64,000 nucleotides of DNA from Pseudomonas taeanensis MS-3 (GTDB lineage Bacteria > Pseudomonadota > Gammaproteobacteria > Pseudomonadales > Pseudomonadaceae), in contig NZ_AWSQ01000001.1 in the NCBI RefSeq assembly GCF_000498575.2, forward strand, positions 219,048 through 283,047, read 5' to 3'. Below, in pieces: positions 52,158 through 63,002 of this stretch. Within the stretch, counting starts at the first letter, position 1. Every line of letters begins with the position of its first letter. The translations under genes and the position numbers were made by a program. The notes below the pieces were generated by a model that saw nothing but the letters and a program-made list of their open reading frames with translations, had not been told where the DNA came from and ran no database searches.

Positions 52158-54506
52158 ATGAATCTGACCAACCTGACCCTGGTCCAGCGGCTGTCCCTCT
52201 GTTTTGCCACCCTGGTGGCGTTGCTGATGCTACTAATTGCATTGAGCGTGAAACAGATCGATAACCTGCGCACTAGCCTCGAAGAGATGGTGCTGCAAAG
52301 CTTTCCCAAAGTTGTCTTAGCCAATAACTACATCGACCAGACCAACTCCATCGCCCGCTCCGTGCGCACCATGCTGATTGCCCGCGACGATGCGGAGATG
52401 GTCAAAACGCAGAATCAGCAGATCAGGGACGCGGAGAAAACCGCAGATGAGCTGCAAGCCAAACTCGAGCAGGCCGTTACTACGGAACAAGGGCGGCAAA
52501 TCCTGCAGGGGCTTCAGTCTTCAGAAAAAGGCTTCCGCGCGGGTGTCGCAGAATATCAGCGACTGTTTGACAACGGATTGTATGAAAGGGCGCAGAGCTA
52601 TCTGCTGAGCGACCTGAGAACGGCACAGTACGAAAATTTGAATGACATCACCGCGCTGATCGATTACGAAAGCAAGCTGGTCGACCAGCAAGGTGTGCAA
52701 ACCAAAGAGGATGCTCACAGCACCATTCGACTACTGCTGGCCATTGGCGCCCTCTCGACCCTGCTAGCCTGCCTACTCGCGTTCCTGCTGATTCGCAGCG
52801 TCAAACGCCAGCTCGGCGCCGACCCCAAGGAACTGGCAAGCATCACCACCAGCATTGCCGAAGGTCGCCTCGACCTCGACCTGCCCCCCGTGGTGATTGA
52901 AAACAGCGTGATGGCTGCCGTCAAATCCATGCTCGTCTCGCTGCAAAAGTCTGCCGTCGCGGCCCGCGACAATGCCCGGGTCAAGAGCGCTCTGGACAAC
53001 GTGTCGGCCAACGTCATGATCGCCGACAACGAACGCACCATCATTTACACCAACAAGACCGTGCAAAGCATGTTGCAGACGGCTGAGAGCGATATCCGCA
53101 AGGCCCTGCCGCAATTCGACGCAGGCAAGCTGATGGGCTCCAGCATCGACCAGTTCCATAAGAACCCGGAACATCAGAAAGGCATGCTCGCCCGCCTCAA
53201 CAGCACGCACACCGCGCAGATCGAAGTCGGCGGACGCATCTTCAGGCTGACCGTAAACCCGGTATTCGGCGCCAACGGCGAGCGCCTCGGCTCGGTGGTG
53301 GAGTGGTTGGACCGCACCCTGGAGGTGGCCGTCGAAGAAGAGGTCGGGCAACTGGTCAAGGCTGCCAGCGAGGGCGATTTCACCCAGCGCATCAGCCAAG
53401 CCGGCAAGCAAGGCTTCTTCCTCAATCTGGCCAATGGCCTGAACCAGTTGGTGGAAACCGCCGACAAAGGGTTGAAGGATGTGGCCCGGGTGCTCGGCGC
53501 GCTCGCCGAAGGCGACCTGACCCAGCGCATCGAAACTGATTACCAGGGCACTTTCGGCCAGCTCAAGGATTACTCCAACGAGACCACGCAAAGCCTGTCG
53601 CGCATGCTCGGCCAAATCAGCGAAGCGACCGACACTATCTATACCGCCGCCAGTGAAATCGCCGCCGGCAACTCCGATCTCTCGTCGCGCACCGAGGAAC
53701 AGGCCTCCAGCCTGGAGGAAACCGCATCGAGCATGGAAGAGCTGACGTCCACGGTGAAGCTCAATGCCGAAAACGCTCGTCAGGCCAACTCCCTGGCAGT
53801 GAACGCCTCGGAGGTGGCCACTACTGGCGGCAACGTGGTGCAGCAAGTAGTGCAAACCATGTCGTCGATCAACGACTCGGCACGCAAGATCGCAGACATC
53901 ATCGGCGTCATCGACGGCATTGCCTTCCAGACCAACATCCTCGCCCTGAACGCTGCCGTCGAGGCCGCACGTGCCGGCGACCAGGGCCGTGGCTTCGCCG
54001 TGGTGGCGGCCGAGGTACGCACCCTGGCGCAGCGTTCGGCAGCGGCCGCCAAAGAGATCAAAACACTGATTTCAGACTCGGTGGATAAAGTCGATAACGG
54101 CAACACCTTGGTCGCCCAGGCCGGCCAGACCATGACCGAAATAGTGGTCGCCATCAAACGGGTAACCGACATCATGGCCGAGATCGCTGCCGCTTCGGCG
54201 GAGCAGAGCAGCGGTATCGAAGAGATCAATATCGCCGTCAGCCAGATGGATGAGATGACCCAGCAGAACGCTGCCCTGGTCGAGCAGGCGGCAGCTGCTG
54301 CCGAAGCGATGCAGGACCAGGCCACTACCCTCAACCAATCGGTGGCGGTATTCCGCTTCGATCAGACCAGCAAGCCGCAGTCGGCCAACGCGACTCCTCG
54401 CAACCCAGTGGCGCCTGCCCGCCCAGCGGCCAAGGTACCGGTTACCAAACTGAAGAGCCTGCCACCCACCAAGAAGGTCAAGGAAGACGAGTGGGAAGAG
54501 TTCTAG
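52158..54506 (+). CDS. Methyl-accepting chemotaxis protein with 4HB, PAS and HAMP regions
   Basis: 782-residue receptor. TM1 (about 12-30) and TM2 (about 192-214) enclose a periplasmic four-helix-bundle-type domain. A HAMP region follows TM2, then a PAS-like domain (about 275-385; [20 protein letters not shown]), a second HAMP-like segment ([20 protein letters not shown]) and the signalling hairpin with [21 protein letters not shown] Pro/Lys-rich linker ends in DEWEEF, whose last five residues fit the x-W-x-x-F tether for CheR or CheB. The ligand is unknown. Confidence 0.93.
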   Translation: MNLTNLTLVQRLSLCFATLVALLMLLIALSVKQIDNLRTSLEEMVLQSFPKVVLANNYIDQTNSIARSVRTMLIARDDAEMVKTQNQQIRDAEKTADELQAKLEQAVTTEQGRQILQGLQSSEKGFRAGVAEYQRLFDNGLYERAQSYLLSDLRTAQYENLNDITALIDYESKLVDQQGVQTKEDAHSTIRLLLAIGALSTLLACLLAFLLIRSVKRQLGADPKELASITTSIAEGRLDLDLPPVVIENSVMAAVKSMLVSLQKSAVAARDNARVKSALDNVSANVMIADNERTIIYTNKTVQSMLQTAESDIRKALPQFDAGKLMGSSIDQFHKNPEHQKGMLARLNSTHTAQIEVGGRIFRLTVNPVFGANGERLGSVVEWLDRTLEVAVEEEVGQLVKAASEGDFTQRISQAGKQGFFLNLANGLNQLVETADKGLKDVARVLGALAEGDLTQRIETDYQGTFGQLKDYSNETTQSLSRMLGQISEATDTIYTAASEIAAGNSDLSSRTEEQASSLEETASSMEELTSTVKLNAENARQANSLAVNASEVATTGGNVVQQVVQTMSSINDSARKIADIIGVIDGIAFQTNILALNAAVEAARAGDQGRGFAVVAAEVRTLAQRSAAAAKEIKTLISDSVDKVDNGNTLVAQAGQTMTEIVVAIKRVTDIMAEIAAASAEQSSGIEEINIAVSQMDEMTQQNAALVEQAAAAAEAMQDQATTLNQSVAVFRFDQTSKPQSANATPRNPVAPARPAAKVPVTKLKSLPPTKKVKEDEWEEF

Positions 54507-54559
54507 ACAATGGCCATCTCAAGCCGGCACACGCCGGCCTGCAGTAGAGCCTGGTTGCG

Positions 54560-55396
54560 ATGAGCGAGCAGACGACGCTGCGCGAGTTCCACTACACCCG
54601 GGCCGATTTCGAGCAGGCACGTCGCCTGCTCTATCAGCAAACCGGCATAAAGTTGGCCGATAGCAAGGAACAGATGCTCTACAGCCGCCTGGCCCGTCGT
54701 GTAAGGGCCCTGCGACTGACGGAGTTCTCGGCCTATTTCACCTACCTGAATGAACATGAAGAGGAATGGCAGCAGTTCATCAATGCCCTGACCACCAACC
54801 TCACCGCATTCTTTCGCGAGGCTCATCACTTCGAAGTGCTGGCTGACTATGCGCGCAGTCATGCCCAAACCGGGCGCAAGTTGCGTGTCTGGTCGGCAGC
54901 CGCCAGTACGGGTGAAGAGCCCTACTCCCTGGCGATAACCCTGATCGAAGCGTTCGGAAGTTTCGCCCCACCGGTAGAGCTCCTCGCCTCGGACATCGAC
55001 ACCGGGGTACTCAACACCGCACGCCAGGGTATCTACGCCGAGGCGCGCATCGAAGACATCAGTGCGGAACGCAAGCGTGCCTTTTTTCTGCGCGGCAAGG
55101 GAGAGCAGTTGGGCAAAGTGCGCATGCGCGACCAACTGCGCGACCTGATCGAGTTTCGCCAGATAAACCTGCTGGATGCCAACTGGGAGATCGAGCCGGG
55201 GCTGGACGTGATCTTCTGCCGCAACGTGATGATCTATTTCGACAAAGCCACCCAGACCCGTCTACTGGAGCGCATGGTGCGCCTGCTACGGCACGACGGC
55301 CTCTTCTTCGCCGGACATTCGGAGAGTTTCATCCAAGCCACCCATTTAGTCAGGCTGGTCGGGCGCACCGTCTACCGACCGGCCCAGAGGAACTGA
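54560..55396 (+). CDS. cheR: Chemoreceptor glutamate methyltransferase CheR
   Basis: 278-residue SAM-dependent methyltransferase that adds methyl esters to receptor glutamates. The N-terminal helical domain is followed by TTNLTAFFREAHHF, the SAM site WSAAASTGEEPYSLA, ASDIDTGVL and FCRNVMIYFD. It starts 53 bases after the large receptor, whose C-terminal WEEF tail is a likely docking site for it. Confidence 0.95.
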   Translation: MSEQTTLREFHYTRADFEQARRLLYQQTGIKLADSKEQMLYSRLARRVRALRLTEFSAYFTYLNEHEEEWQQFINALTTNLTAFFREAHHFEVLADYARSHAQTGRKLRVWSAAASTGEEPYSLAITLIEAFGSFAPPVELLASDIDTGVLNTARQGIYAEARIEDISAERKRAFFLRGKGEQLGKVRMRDQLRDLIEFRQINLLDANWEIEPGLDVIFCRNVMIYFDKATQTRLLERMVRLLRHDGLFFAGHSESFIQATHLVRLVGRTVYRPAQRN

Positions 55397-55400
55397 TGCG

Positions 55401-56009
55401 ATGGAAGAGGAATTCGAGGCGCACCTAGCTCCCAACTGCTACTTCGACCCCAACTTCAACAGCGAGGCGGTGAAAATCCTGCCGGGCGAATATTACGTCA
55501 CCTCCCGCAACATCCTCATCGTGACAGTGTTGGGCTCCTGCGTATCGGTCTGTCTGCGTGACCGGGTCAACGGTATCGGCGGAATGAACCACTTCATGCT
55601 GCCAGGCAATACCAACGAAGCGTTAAGCCCGGTCTCGGCCTCTGCCCGCTATGGGGTGTACGCCATGGAACTGCTGATCAACCACCTGCTCAAACTCGGC
55701 GCTCGACGCCAGAACTTCGAGGCCAAGGTGTTCGGTGGCGGCGCAGTCTTACGCGGCCTCACCATCAACAATGTCGGTCAGCGCAATGCCGATTTCGTGC
55801 AGGACTACCTGCATACCGAAGGTATCCATGTAGCCTCCCAGGACTTGCTGGATATTTACCCGCGCAAGGTTTACTTCTTTCCGGCCAGTGGCCGGGTACT
55901 GGTTAAAAAGCTCAAGTCCCTGCACAACTCGACCCTCATCGACCGCGAGCAGGAATACAGCATGAAAATCAAGAAAGCGCGCGTAGCTGGCGCCGTCGAA
56001 CTGTTCTAG
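55401..56009 (+). CDS. cheD: Chemoreceptor glutamine deamidase CheD
   Basis: 202-residue CheD. Catalytic elements are Cys in VLGSCVSVCL and His in GGMNHFMLPG; KVFGGGAVL also fits the family. It deamidates specific receptor glutamines to glutamates. The gene is four bases after cheR and nine before cheB, the usual adaptation-gene order. Confidence 0.95.
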   Translation: MEEEFEAHLAPNCYFDPNFNSEAVKILPGEYYVTSRNILIVTVLGSCVSVCLRDRVNGIGGMNHFMLPGNTNEALSPVSASARYGVYAMELLINHLLKLGARRQNFEAKVFGGGAVLRGLTINNVGQRNADFVQDYLHTEGIHVASQDLLDIYPRKVYFFPASGRVLVKKLKSLHNSTLIDREQEYSMKIKKARVAGAVELF

Positions 56010-56018
56010 GAGAGCGCT

Positions 56019-57074
56019 ATGCCGATCAAGGTGCTGGTGGTTGACGACTCGGCGCTGATCCGTGCCCTGCTCAAGGAAATCATCGACAGCGACCCCGCAC
56101 TCAGCTGCGTCGGTTGCGCTCCTGATGCCTATGTCGCACGAGACATGGTCAAAGAGTTTGCTCCCGAGGTGATCACCCTCGACATCGAAATGCCGCGCAT
56201 GGATGGCCTGAGTTTTCTGGAAAAGCTCATGGCCGCTCGCCCAACGCCTGTAGTGATGATTTCCTCACTGACCGAAGCCGGGGCCGAAGCCACCTTTCGC
56301 GCCATGGAGCTGGGGGCAGTGGACTTCGTCGCCAAGCCCAAACTCGGCATCCGCGAAGGCATGCAGGTCTATGCCGAATTGATCTGCCACAAAATCAAAG
56401 TCGCTCGTCACGCCAGTATCAAGCGGATCCGTTGCGCCCCTGGGCAGACGTCCAGCGCACCCCTGCACGCACCATTGCTGAGTACCGAGAAGGTCATCGC
56501 CATCGGCGCTTCCACCGGCGGCACCGAAGCGATCAAGCACGTGCTGTTGCAGATGCCTGCCAACAGTCCCGGGATCGTCATCACCCAACACATGCCTGCC
56601 GGCTTCACCCGCTCGTTCGCCGAGCGCCTGGATCGCATGTGCCATATCCGCGTCAGCGAAGCCCAGGGCGGCGAGCGCATCCTTCCCGGCCACGCCTACA
56701 TCGCCCCCGGCGGCTACCATCTGCTGGTCGAGCGCTCAGGCGCCAACTATATAGTGCGCCTGGATCAGGGCCCTGCCGAACATGGTCACCGCCCCGCCGT
56801 CGACCCGATGTTTCGTTCGCTGGCCCGCTGCGCCGGGCGCAACGTGATAGCCGCATTGCTGACGGGCATGGGCAAAGATGGCGCCAGCGGCATGAAGCAG
56901 CTACGCGAAGCAGGCGCCCACACTCTCGCTCAGGACGAGGCCAGCTGCGTAGTCTACGGCATGCCTCGCGAGGCGGTGGCGCTGGGTGCTGCCGATGAGG
57001 TCAAACCTCTCGAGGAAATCGCCGCCAGTCTGTTGCAACAGGCCCGCCAACGCGGCAGCGGCAACCGTGTCTGA
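56019..57074 (+). CDS. cheB: Protein-glutamate methylesterase CheB
   Basis: 351-residue response regulator. The N-terminal receiver has DDSALIR and Asp in [11 protein letters not shown]. After a linker (about 130-155) the methylesterase domain shows catalytic Ser in GASTGGTEA, His in ITQHMPAGF and the LTGMGKDGA region with the catalytic Asp. It reverses CheR methylation when phosphorylated by CheA and closes the cluster. Confidence 0.96.
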   Translation: MPIKVLVVDDSALIRALLKEIIDSDPALSCVGCAPDAYVARDMVKEFAPEVITLDIEMPRMDGLSFLEKLMAARPTPVVMISSLTEAGAEATFRAMELGAVDFVAKPKLGIREGMQVYAELICHKIKVARHASIKRIRCAPGQTSSAPLHAPLLSTEKVIAIGASTGGTEAIKHVLLQMPANSPGIVITQHMPAGFTRSFAERLDRMCHIRVSEAQGGERILPGHAYIAPGGYHLLVERSGANYIVRLDQGPAEHGHRPAVDPMFRSLARCAGRNVIAALLTGMGKDGASGMKQLREAGAHTLAQDEASCVVYGMPREAVALGAADEVKPLEEIAASLLQQARQRGSGNRV

Positions 57075-57356
57075 TTCGCGCCGCTATCGATGACCACAGC
57101 GGCCTATGCCGCGCGCTCCCCCGTCACAGCACAGCAGCGCCCATGCCATCTTTGAGTAGTCGATTGCGCCGTTTAGCAGCCAAATAGCTGCACATTAGCG
57201 TCGCTCTGTTATACTCGGGCCTTCCCGCCAGGCTTGCGCCCGGATGCTAGCCCCCAGTGGTCAGCAGTACCGGACGGGATTGCGCCCCCCCAAACGCGCG
57301 ATTCAAGCCAGGCAATACACCCCATAGGGCCTCGCCCTCACTAGACAGGATTTCAC

Positions 57357-59180
57357 ATGTCCTTTGCCTCCCTCGGTCTCTCCGAGGCTTTAGTCCGTGC
57401 GGTCGAATCCGTCGGCTACACCCAACCCTCGCCGGTGCAACTGCGGGCCATTCCCGCCGTGTTGCAAGGTCGTGACCTGATGGTGGCGGCCCAGACGGGT
57501 ACAGGTAAGACTGGCGGCTTCGCCCTGCCGATTCTCGAACGACTGTTCCCCAACGGTCACCCGGATCGCGAACATCGCCATGGCCCTAAACAACCGCGCG
57601 TGCTGGTGTTGACTCCCACCCGCGAACTGGCCGCCCAGGTGCATGAGAGCTTCAAGGTCTATGCCCGCGATTTGAAATTCGTCAGCGCCTGCGTCTTCGG
57701 TGGCGTCGGCATGAATCCCCAGGTGCAAGCCCTGGCCAAAGGCGTCGATGTTCTGGTCGCCTGCCCGGGCCGCTTGCTCGACATGGCCGGACAAGGCTGC
57801 GTCGACCTGAGCCACGTCGAGATCCTGGTACTCGACGAAGCCGACCGCATGCTCGACATGGGTTTTATCCATGACGTAAAGAAGGTTCTCTCGCGCCTGC
57901 CGGCCAAGCGCCAGAACCTGCTGTTCTCGGCGACCTTCTCCAAGGACATCACCGACCTCGCGGGCAAGCTGCTGCACAACCCGGAACGCATCGAAGTCAC
58001 GCCGCCGAACACCACGGTCGAGCGCATCGAACAGCGCGTATTCCGCACCCAGGCCAGCCACAAGCGCGCTCTGCTGGCCCACCTGATCACCGCAGGTGCC
58101 TGGGAACAGGTGCTGGTGTTCACCCGTACCAAGCATGGCGCCAACCGTCTTGCCGAGTACCTCGACAAGCACGGCTTGCCGGCCGTGGCGATCCACGGCA
58201 ACAAGAGCCAGAATGCCCGCACCAAGGCCCTGGCCGAGTTCAAGTCGAACAAAATGCGCATTCTGGTCGCCACCGACATCGCCGCGCGTGGCCTGGACAT
58301 CGACCAGCTGCCTCACGTGGTCAACTTCGAGCTGCCGAATATCGAGGAAGACTACGTACACCGTATCGGCCGCACTGGCCGTGCCGGGCGCAGTGGCGAA
58401 GCGATTTCGTTGGTCGCACCCGATGAAGAAAAACTGCTGCGCGGCATCGAGCGGATGACCAAGCAGAAAATCGCCGACGGCGACCTGATGGGTTTCGATG
58501 CCAGCACAGTCGAGGCCGAACGCCCGGAAGTACGCGAGCCGCAAAAGCCGCGCCAACCGCGTGGCGGCAGCCCAAGCGGCGAACGTCACGGTGGCGGCCG
58601 CAAGGACAAAGGCAAGGACAGCGGCAAGGCTAAAGCTCAGCCGGGGCGCCAGCAGCAGCCCCGTGCAGCTCGCCCTGCAGCACCAACTGCAGCGGCCGTG
58701 CCCACCCTGCCACCGGATCGCGCACCCGACGAGTTCCGTGATGACGAGATCGACAATTTTGGCAACCGTGTCGACTACGTCAGCCCGAACCAGAACAAGC
58801 AGCAGAATCGTGGCCGTCGGCCAGGTGCTGCGGCGACCGGCAATGGTGCTGGCCAGCCTCGCAGTCAGGGCAAAGGCCCGCGCAGCAATGCGGGTGGCGG
58901 TGCTGGTGCAGGCCAAGGCAAACGCCAAGGTTCGGGCGGCCAGGGTCGTAACGGCTCCGGCCGCGCGCGCCCACCGCGCGACAGCAGCACCTCGCTCAAC
59001 CGCGACGAACTGCCGCGTCAGGAGCCTGCGGTCAAAAGCGCCCGCGACAAGCAACCGGTGATCGTGCATAAAGGCTCACGTAGTGACCGCCTGCCGACCC
59101 CGGAGCAACTCGACCAGTTGCAGAGCAGCCGCCCACGCGGCGAGAAACCAGCCCTGCTGACGCGTAACCGCGACAGCTAA
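57357..59180 (+). CDS. rhlE: ATP-dependent RNA helicase RhlE
   Basis: 607-residue DEAD-box helicase. Q motif YTQPSPVQL, Walker [26 protein letters not shown] and [10 protein letters not shown] lie in the first 370 residues. The remaining 230 residues are a long basic low-complexity tail rich in Gly, Arg, Gln, Ala and Pro, which in RhlE proteins aids RNA binding and localisation. Helicases of this type act in ribosome assembly and RNA decay. ATG 57357 is preceded by AGGA. It is a second DEAD-box gene beside dbpA, but 55 kb apart. Confidence 0.94.
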   Translation: MSFASLGLSEALVRAVESVGYTQPSPVQLRAIPAVLQGRDLMVAAQTGTGKTGGFALPILERLFPNGHPDREHRHGPKQPRVLVLTPTRELAAQVHESFKVYARDLKFVSACVFGGVGMNPQVQALAKGVDVLVACPGRLLDMAGQGCVDLSHVEILVLDEADRMLDMGFIHDVKKVLSRLPAKRQNLLFSATFSKDITDLAGKLLHNPERIEVTPPNTTVERIEQRVFRTQASHKRALLAHLITAGAWEQVLVFTRTKHGANRLAEYLDKHGLPAVAIHGNKSQNARTKALAEFKSNKMRILVATDIAARGLDIDQLPHVVNFELPNIEEDYVHRIGRTGRAGRSGEAISLVAPDEEKLLRGIERMTKQKIADGDLMGFDASTVEAERPEVREPQKPRQPRGGSPSGERHGGGRKDKGKDSGKAKAQPGRQQQPRAARPAAPTAAAVPTLPPDRAPDEFRDDEIDNFGNRVDYVSPNQNKQQNRGRRPGAAATGNGAGQPRSQGKGPRSNAGGGAGAGQGKRQGSGGQGRNGSGRARPPRDSSTSLNRDELPRQEPAVKSARDKQPVIVHKGSRSDRLPTPEQLDQLQSSRPRGEKPALLTRNRDS

Positions 59181-59231
59181 GCTGCAGCACTGAAGACCCC
59201 GGCCTTCGCCGGGGGTTGTCAGCCGCACAGT

Positions 59232-59261
59232 AAAACGCCGACCTCAGGGTCGGCGTTTTTG
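59232..59261. terminator. Bidirectional terminator between rhlE and yceI-like gene
   Basis: Perfect 12-bp stem AAAACGCCGACC / GGTCGGCGTTTT with a four-base loop and T-runs on both strands. It lies between two convergent genes and can serve both. A second GC hairpin (CCCCGGC / GCCGGGG near 59197-59214) lies just before it. Confidence 0.93.
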
Positions 59262-59277
59262 TTGCAGCAAAATGAGC

Positions 59278-59856
59278 TTACTGACGAACACCTTCCACCG
59301 AAATGATCAGCTCGACTTCTTGAGAAGCTGGGCCGAGGTCTTTCTGGATATCGAAGTCTTTCAGCTTGAGCGTGGTGCTGCCGCTGAAACCGGCACGATA
59401 GCCGCCCCACGGGTCATCGCCCTGGCCAATGAAGGTGGCAGCGATGACCACCGGCTTGGTCACGCCATTAAGCGTCAGGTTACCGCTGATGTCGGCCGTG
59501 CCTTCGCCGGTGGATTTCACCGCAGTCGAGGCGAAGGTCGCAGTCGGATGTTTGTCGACGTTGAGGAAATCACCGCTACGGATGTGCTTGTCGCGCTCGG
59601 CATGGTTGGTGTCGACGCTTTTGGTATTCAGCGTGACATTGACCTTGCTGGCTTCAGGGTTCTTTTCATCGAAGCTGAAGCTGCCATCGAAATCCTTGAA
59701 GCTGCCATACAACCAGCTGTAACCCAGGTGGCTGATCTTGAAGTTGACGAAGGCATGCTGACCTTCGGTGTCGATGGCGTAGTCGGCGGCCATCGCAGAG
59801 CCTGCACCCAGCAGCGCAGTACCTAGGACCAGTGTGGCGAGGGTTTTCTTCAGCAT
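59278..59856 (-). CDS. YceI family periplasmic protein
   Basis: 192-residue exported protein with signal peptide cleaved near SAMAADY. The mature chain shows the lipocalin-like YceI pattern: [41 protein letters not shown] and LNGVTKPV. YceI proteins bind isoprenoid or polyisoprenoid-like lipids. The cytochrome b561 gene upstream on the same strand is its common neighbour in Pseudomonas and E. coli, separated here by 77 bases. Confidence 0.93.
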   Translation of the reverse strand: MLKKTLATLVLGTALLGAGSAMAADYAIDTEGQHAFVNFKISHLGYSWLYGSFKDFDGSFSFDEKNPEASKVNVTLNTKSVDTNHAERDKHIRSGDFLNVDKHPTATFASTAVKSTGEGTADISGNLTLNGVTKPVVIAATFIGQGDDPWGGYRAGFSGSTTLKLKDFDIQKDLGPASQEVELIISVEGVRQ

Positions 59857-59933
59857 GGAACATTCTCCTTGAGAGGTCGTACAGTCAGGCCGCGGGGTAT
59901 CCCACTTGCCTGGGGAAAAGGCTTAAACGGATA

Positions 59934-60479
59934 TCAACGACCGAACATGCGCAGCAAGGTGCGGTCTCGGTCAATAAAGTGGTGTTTCAGCGCTGCTAGC
60001 GCATGGATGCCGGCAAAAACCACCAGTGCCCAGGCCAGGTATTCGTGCACCAGGCCGGCAATATCTTCCTGGTCGGGAATACTGGTCAGGGTCGCCGGCA
60101 CCTCGAACAAGCCGAACACGCTGATGCCACGCCCTTCGGCGGTGGAAATCAGGTAGCCGGACAGCATCAGCACGAACAGCCCCAGGTACAGAAACGCGTG
60201 GCCGAACTTACTGCCGAGACGGGTCAAGCGGCCATGCTCTGGCAGGCTGCTCGGCGATGGGCTGAACCCGCGCCAGAGCATGCGTACGAGCATGACGAAA
60301 AACAGCAAAATGCCGATGCTCTTGTGGATATCGGGCGCGGTTTTATACCAGCCACTGTAATAGTCCAGCTCGACCATCCAGTACCCCAGACCGAACAAAC
60401 CGAACACCGCCAAGGCCACTAGCCAGTGCAGCAGAATGCTGACTGCACCGTAACGGGCGGAGGAGTTTCGCCACTGCAT
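59934..60479 (-). CDS. Cytochrome b561
   Basis: 181-residue inner membrane dihaem cytochrome b561 with four membrane segments. Haem-ligand histidines are placed as in the family: SILLHWLVA in helix 1, DIHKSIGILL in helix 2, RLGSKFGHAFLY in helix 3 and GIHALAALKHHFIDRD in helix 4. It is paired with the YceI-like gene and probably oxidises ubiquinol or passes electrons to a periplasmic acceptor. Confidence 0.92.
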   Translation of the reverse strand: MQWRNSSARYGAVSILLHWLVALAVFGLFGLGYWMVELDYYSGWYKTAPDIHKSIGILLFFVMLVRMLWRGFSPSPSSLPEHGRLTRLGSKFGHAFLYLGLFVLMLSGYLISTAEGRGISVFGLFEVPATLTSIPDQEDIAGLVHEYLAWALVVFAGIHALAALKHHFIDRDRTLLRMFGR

Positions 60480-60798
60480 TACGAGGCTCCATATAAAGGC
60501 TCTGTTACCAGTAGCCGGTAGTAACCAAAGGAGAGCAAGCCTAGCAACAAATCTATCGATGAAAAGCGAAAAATTTCGCTACGAAATATCAAGAAATACG
60601 ATCTCTACACCTGACATCCTGACGCCTCGACTGGATGCCGCGACATCAGCAGCAGTTCAGTCAGGCACCCTCGAATACCCCCGAGCCAAGTAGTGATGAG
60701 CCTAGCCACGCGCACGGTTCTTCTGCGCGTCAGGCGTGTCGTACCTCGGCAGCGACGCATCTGGTAGGCTTGCCGCAGATGATTGGGAGAGCGTTTCG
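60480..60798. promoter_or_regulatory. Divergent region with a 16-base palindrome
   Basis: 319 bases between the divergent b561 and bioA genes. The perfect palindrome AGCGAAAAATTTCGCT at 60565-60580 lies about 86 bases upstream of the b561 start and is a candidate regulator site for the b561/YceI pair. No biotin-repressor site is recognised near bioA. Confidence 0.5.
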
Positions 60799-62205
60799 AT
60801 GAGCATGAATGACCACTGGATGCAACGCGACCTGAGCGTGCTCTGGCACCCCTGTACGCAGATGAAGGACCATGAGCAGTTACCGCTGGTGCCGATCAAG
60901 CGCGGCGACGGTGTGTGGCTGGAAGACTTCGACGGTAAGCGCTACATCGATGCAGTCAGCTCCTGGTGGGTCAACGTATTCGGCCATGCCAACCCACGCA
61001 TCAATCAACGCATCAAGGATCAGGTCGATCAGCTGGAACACGTGATGCTCGCAGGCTTCAGTCATGCACCGGTGATCGAGCTCTCCGAGCGCCTGGTCAA
61101 GCTCACCCCAGCGGGCCTGGATCGAGTGTTCTACGCCGACAACGGCTCGTCCTGCATCGAAGTCGCGCTGAAGATGAGCTTTCACTACTGGCTCAACGTC
61201 GGCCAACCGGCAAAGAAACGCTTCGTCACCCTGAGCAACAGTTACCACGGCGAAACCGTGGCAGCCATGTCGGTTGGCGATGTCGCGCTGTTCACCGACA
61301 CCTATAAGGCCTTGTTGCTGGATACCCTCAAGGTGCCGAGCCCGGATTGCTACCACCGGCCCGAGGGCATGAGCTGGGAGGCGCACTCGCGCGCCATATT
61401 CACCCACATGGAGCAATGCCTGGCCGAGCACCACCACGAGGTGGCAGCGGTCATCGTCGAGCCCTTGATTCAGGGCGCAGGCGGCATGCGCATGTACCAC
61501 CCGGTCTACCTCAAGCTGCTACGCGAGGCCTGCGACCGTTACGGCGTACACCTGATCCATGACGAAATCGCCGTCGGTTTCGGCCGGACCGGAACGATGT
61601 TCGCCTGCGAACAGGCCGGCATCCGCCCGGACTTCCTCTGCCTGTCCAAGGCGCTGACCGGCGGTTACCTGCCGCTCGCCGCCTGCCTGACTACCGACCA
61701 GGTGTATCAGGCGTTCTACGACGACTATTCGACCCTGCGCGCCTTCCTCCATTCGCACAGCTACACCGGCAACCCATTGGCCTGTGCCGCGGCACTGGCG
61801 ACCCTGGACATCTTCGAGCAGGACGACGTCATCGAACGCAACAAAGCCCTGGCCGCACGCATGGCCAGCGCCACCGCACACCTGGCCGATCACCCGCATG
61901 TCGCCGAGGTGCGCCAGACTGGCATGGCCCTGGCCATCGAGATGGTCCAGGACAAGACCAGCAAGACGGCCTATCCCTGGCAGGAGCGCAGGGGCCTGAA
62001 AGTCTATCAGCATGCCCTCGAACGCGGTGCGCTACTGCGCCCGCTGGGCAGCGTGGTGTACTTCCTGCCGCCTTATGTGATCAGCCCGGAACAGATCGAC
62101 TTTCTAGCCGAGGTGGCCAGCGAAGGCATTGATATCGCCACCCGCGACTCGGTAAGCGTGGCCGTAGGCAACACCCTGTATCCGGGCTTTCGCGACCCGG
62201 GTTAA
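60799..62205 (+). CDS. bioA: Adenosylmethionine-8-amino-7-oxononanoate aminotransferase
   Basis: 468-residue PLP enzyme of biotin synthesis that uses S-adenosylmethionine as amino donor to make 7,8-diaminopelargonate. Family marks are LWHPCTQMKDHE at the start, DAVSSWWVNVFGH, SNSYHGETVAAMSVGD, HDEIAVGFGRTG and the PLP lysine in LSKALTGGYLPL. The other bio genes are not nearby. ATG 60799 has GGGAG upstream; a Met two codons later is equally possible. Confidence 0.95.
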   Translation: MSMNDHWMQRDLSVLWHPCTQMKDHEQLPLVPIKRGDGVWLEDFDGKRYIDAVSSWWVNVFGHANPRINQRIKDQVDQLEHVMLAGFSHAPVIELSERLVKLTPAGLDRVFYADNGSSCIEVALKMSFHYWLNVGQPAKKRFVTLSNSYHGETVAAMSVGDVALFTDTYKALLLDTLKVPSPDCYHRPEGMSWEAHSRAIFTHMEQCLAEHHHEVAAVIVEPLIQGAGGMRMYHPVYLKLLREACDRYGVHLIHDEIAVGFGRTGTMFACEQAGIRPDFLCLSKALTGGYLPLAACLTTDQVYQAFYDDYSTLRAFLHSHSYTGNPLACAAALATLDIFEQDDVIERNKALAARMASATAHLADHPHVAEVRQTGMALAIEMVQDKTSKTAYPWQERRGLKVYQHALERGALLRPLGSVVYFLPPYVISPEQIDFLAEVASEGIDIATRDSVSVAVGNTLYPGFRDPG

Positions 62206-62279
62206 CCACCCTACGGATATCGGTGCGCAGGAAGCAGCCTGCCGCTAGAATTTGCGCCTTTGACCCAGGTTCGCCCCTT

Positions 62280-63002
62280 ATGCGCCTATCCCGTTTCTTT
62301 ATCGACGCTCCTCTCGCCCTCGGCCAACATACGCTACCGGAAGCCCAGGCCCACTACATCGCTCGCGTGCTGCGGCATGCGACCGGTGACGCCGTGCAAC
62401 TGTTCGACGGCAGCGGCCAGGAATACCTGGGCGAGCTGATTGAGGTAGGCAAGAAGCGCGTCTGCGTCGAACTCAGCGAAGCCTTCCCAGGGCTGGCCGA
62501 ATCGCCACTGCAGATCCACCTGGGGCAGGGCCTGTCACGCGGCGAGCGCATGGATTGGGCGATCCAAAAGGCCACGGAGCTGGGCGCCAACCAGATCAGC
62601 CCGATTGTCAGCGAACGCTGCGAGGTGAGGTTGAAAGACGAACGCGCCGACAAGCGCATGGCCCACTGGCGTCAAATAGCGATCAGCGCCTGCGAACAGT
62701 GTGGCCGCTCGACGATTCCGCTTATCCATGCGCCGATTGGCCTGGACGACTGGCTGCAGCAGCTCGACGCCGAACTGAAACTGGTCCTGCACCCGGTCGC
62801 CGAGCCCCTGGCCAGCCACGCTCGACCGCAGTCATTGGCTTTCCTCATTGGCCCTGAAGGCGGCCTGACAGAAGCCGAAGTGGACAAAGCCAAAGCCCAA
62901 GGTTTCCACGCCGCCCGGCTTGGCCCACGCGTGCTGCGCACCGAGACCGCGCCAGTGGTGGCCCTGGCGGTCGCCCAGCAGCTCTGGGGCGACTTTTCAT
63001 AA
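62280..63002 (+). CDS. rsmE: 16S rRNA (uracil1498-N3)-methyltransferase
   Basis: 240-residue SPOUT-class methyltransferase that modifies U1498 of 16S rRNA. An N-terminal PUA-like part (RLSRFFIDAPL, YIARVLRHATGD) is followed by the trefoil-knot domain with ERMDWAIQKATELGAN, LIGPEGGLTEAEV and LGPRVLRTETAP. It starts 74 bases after bioA in the same direction, its usual neighbour in Pseudomonas. Confidence 0.95.
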   Translation: MRLSRFFIDAPLALGQHTLPEAQAHYIARVLRHATGDAVQLFDGSGQEYLGELIEVGKKRVCVELSEAFPGLAESPLQIHLGQGLSRGERMDWAIQKATELGANQISPIVSERCEVRLKDERADKRMAHWRQIAISACEQCGRSTIPLIHAPIGLDDWLQQLDAELKLVLHPVAEPLASHARPQSLAFLIGPEGGLTEAEVDKAKAQGFHAARLGPRVLRTETAPVVALAVAQQLWGDFS

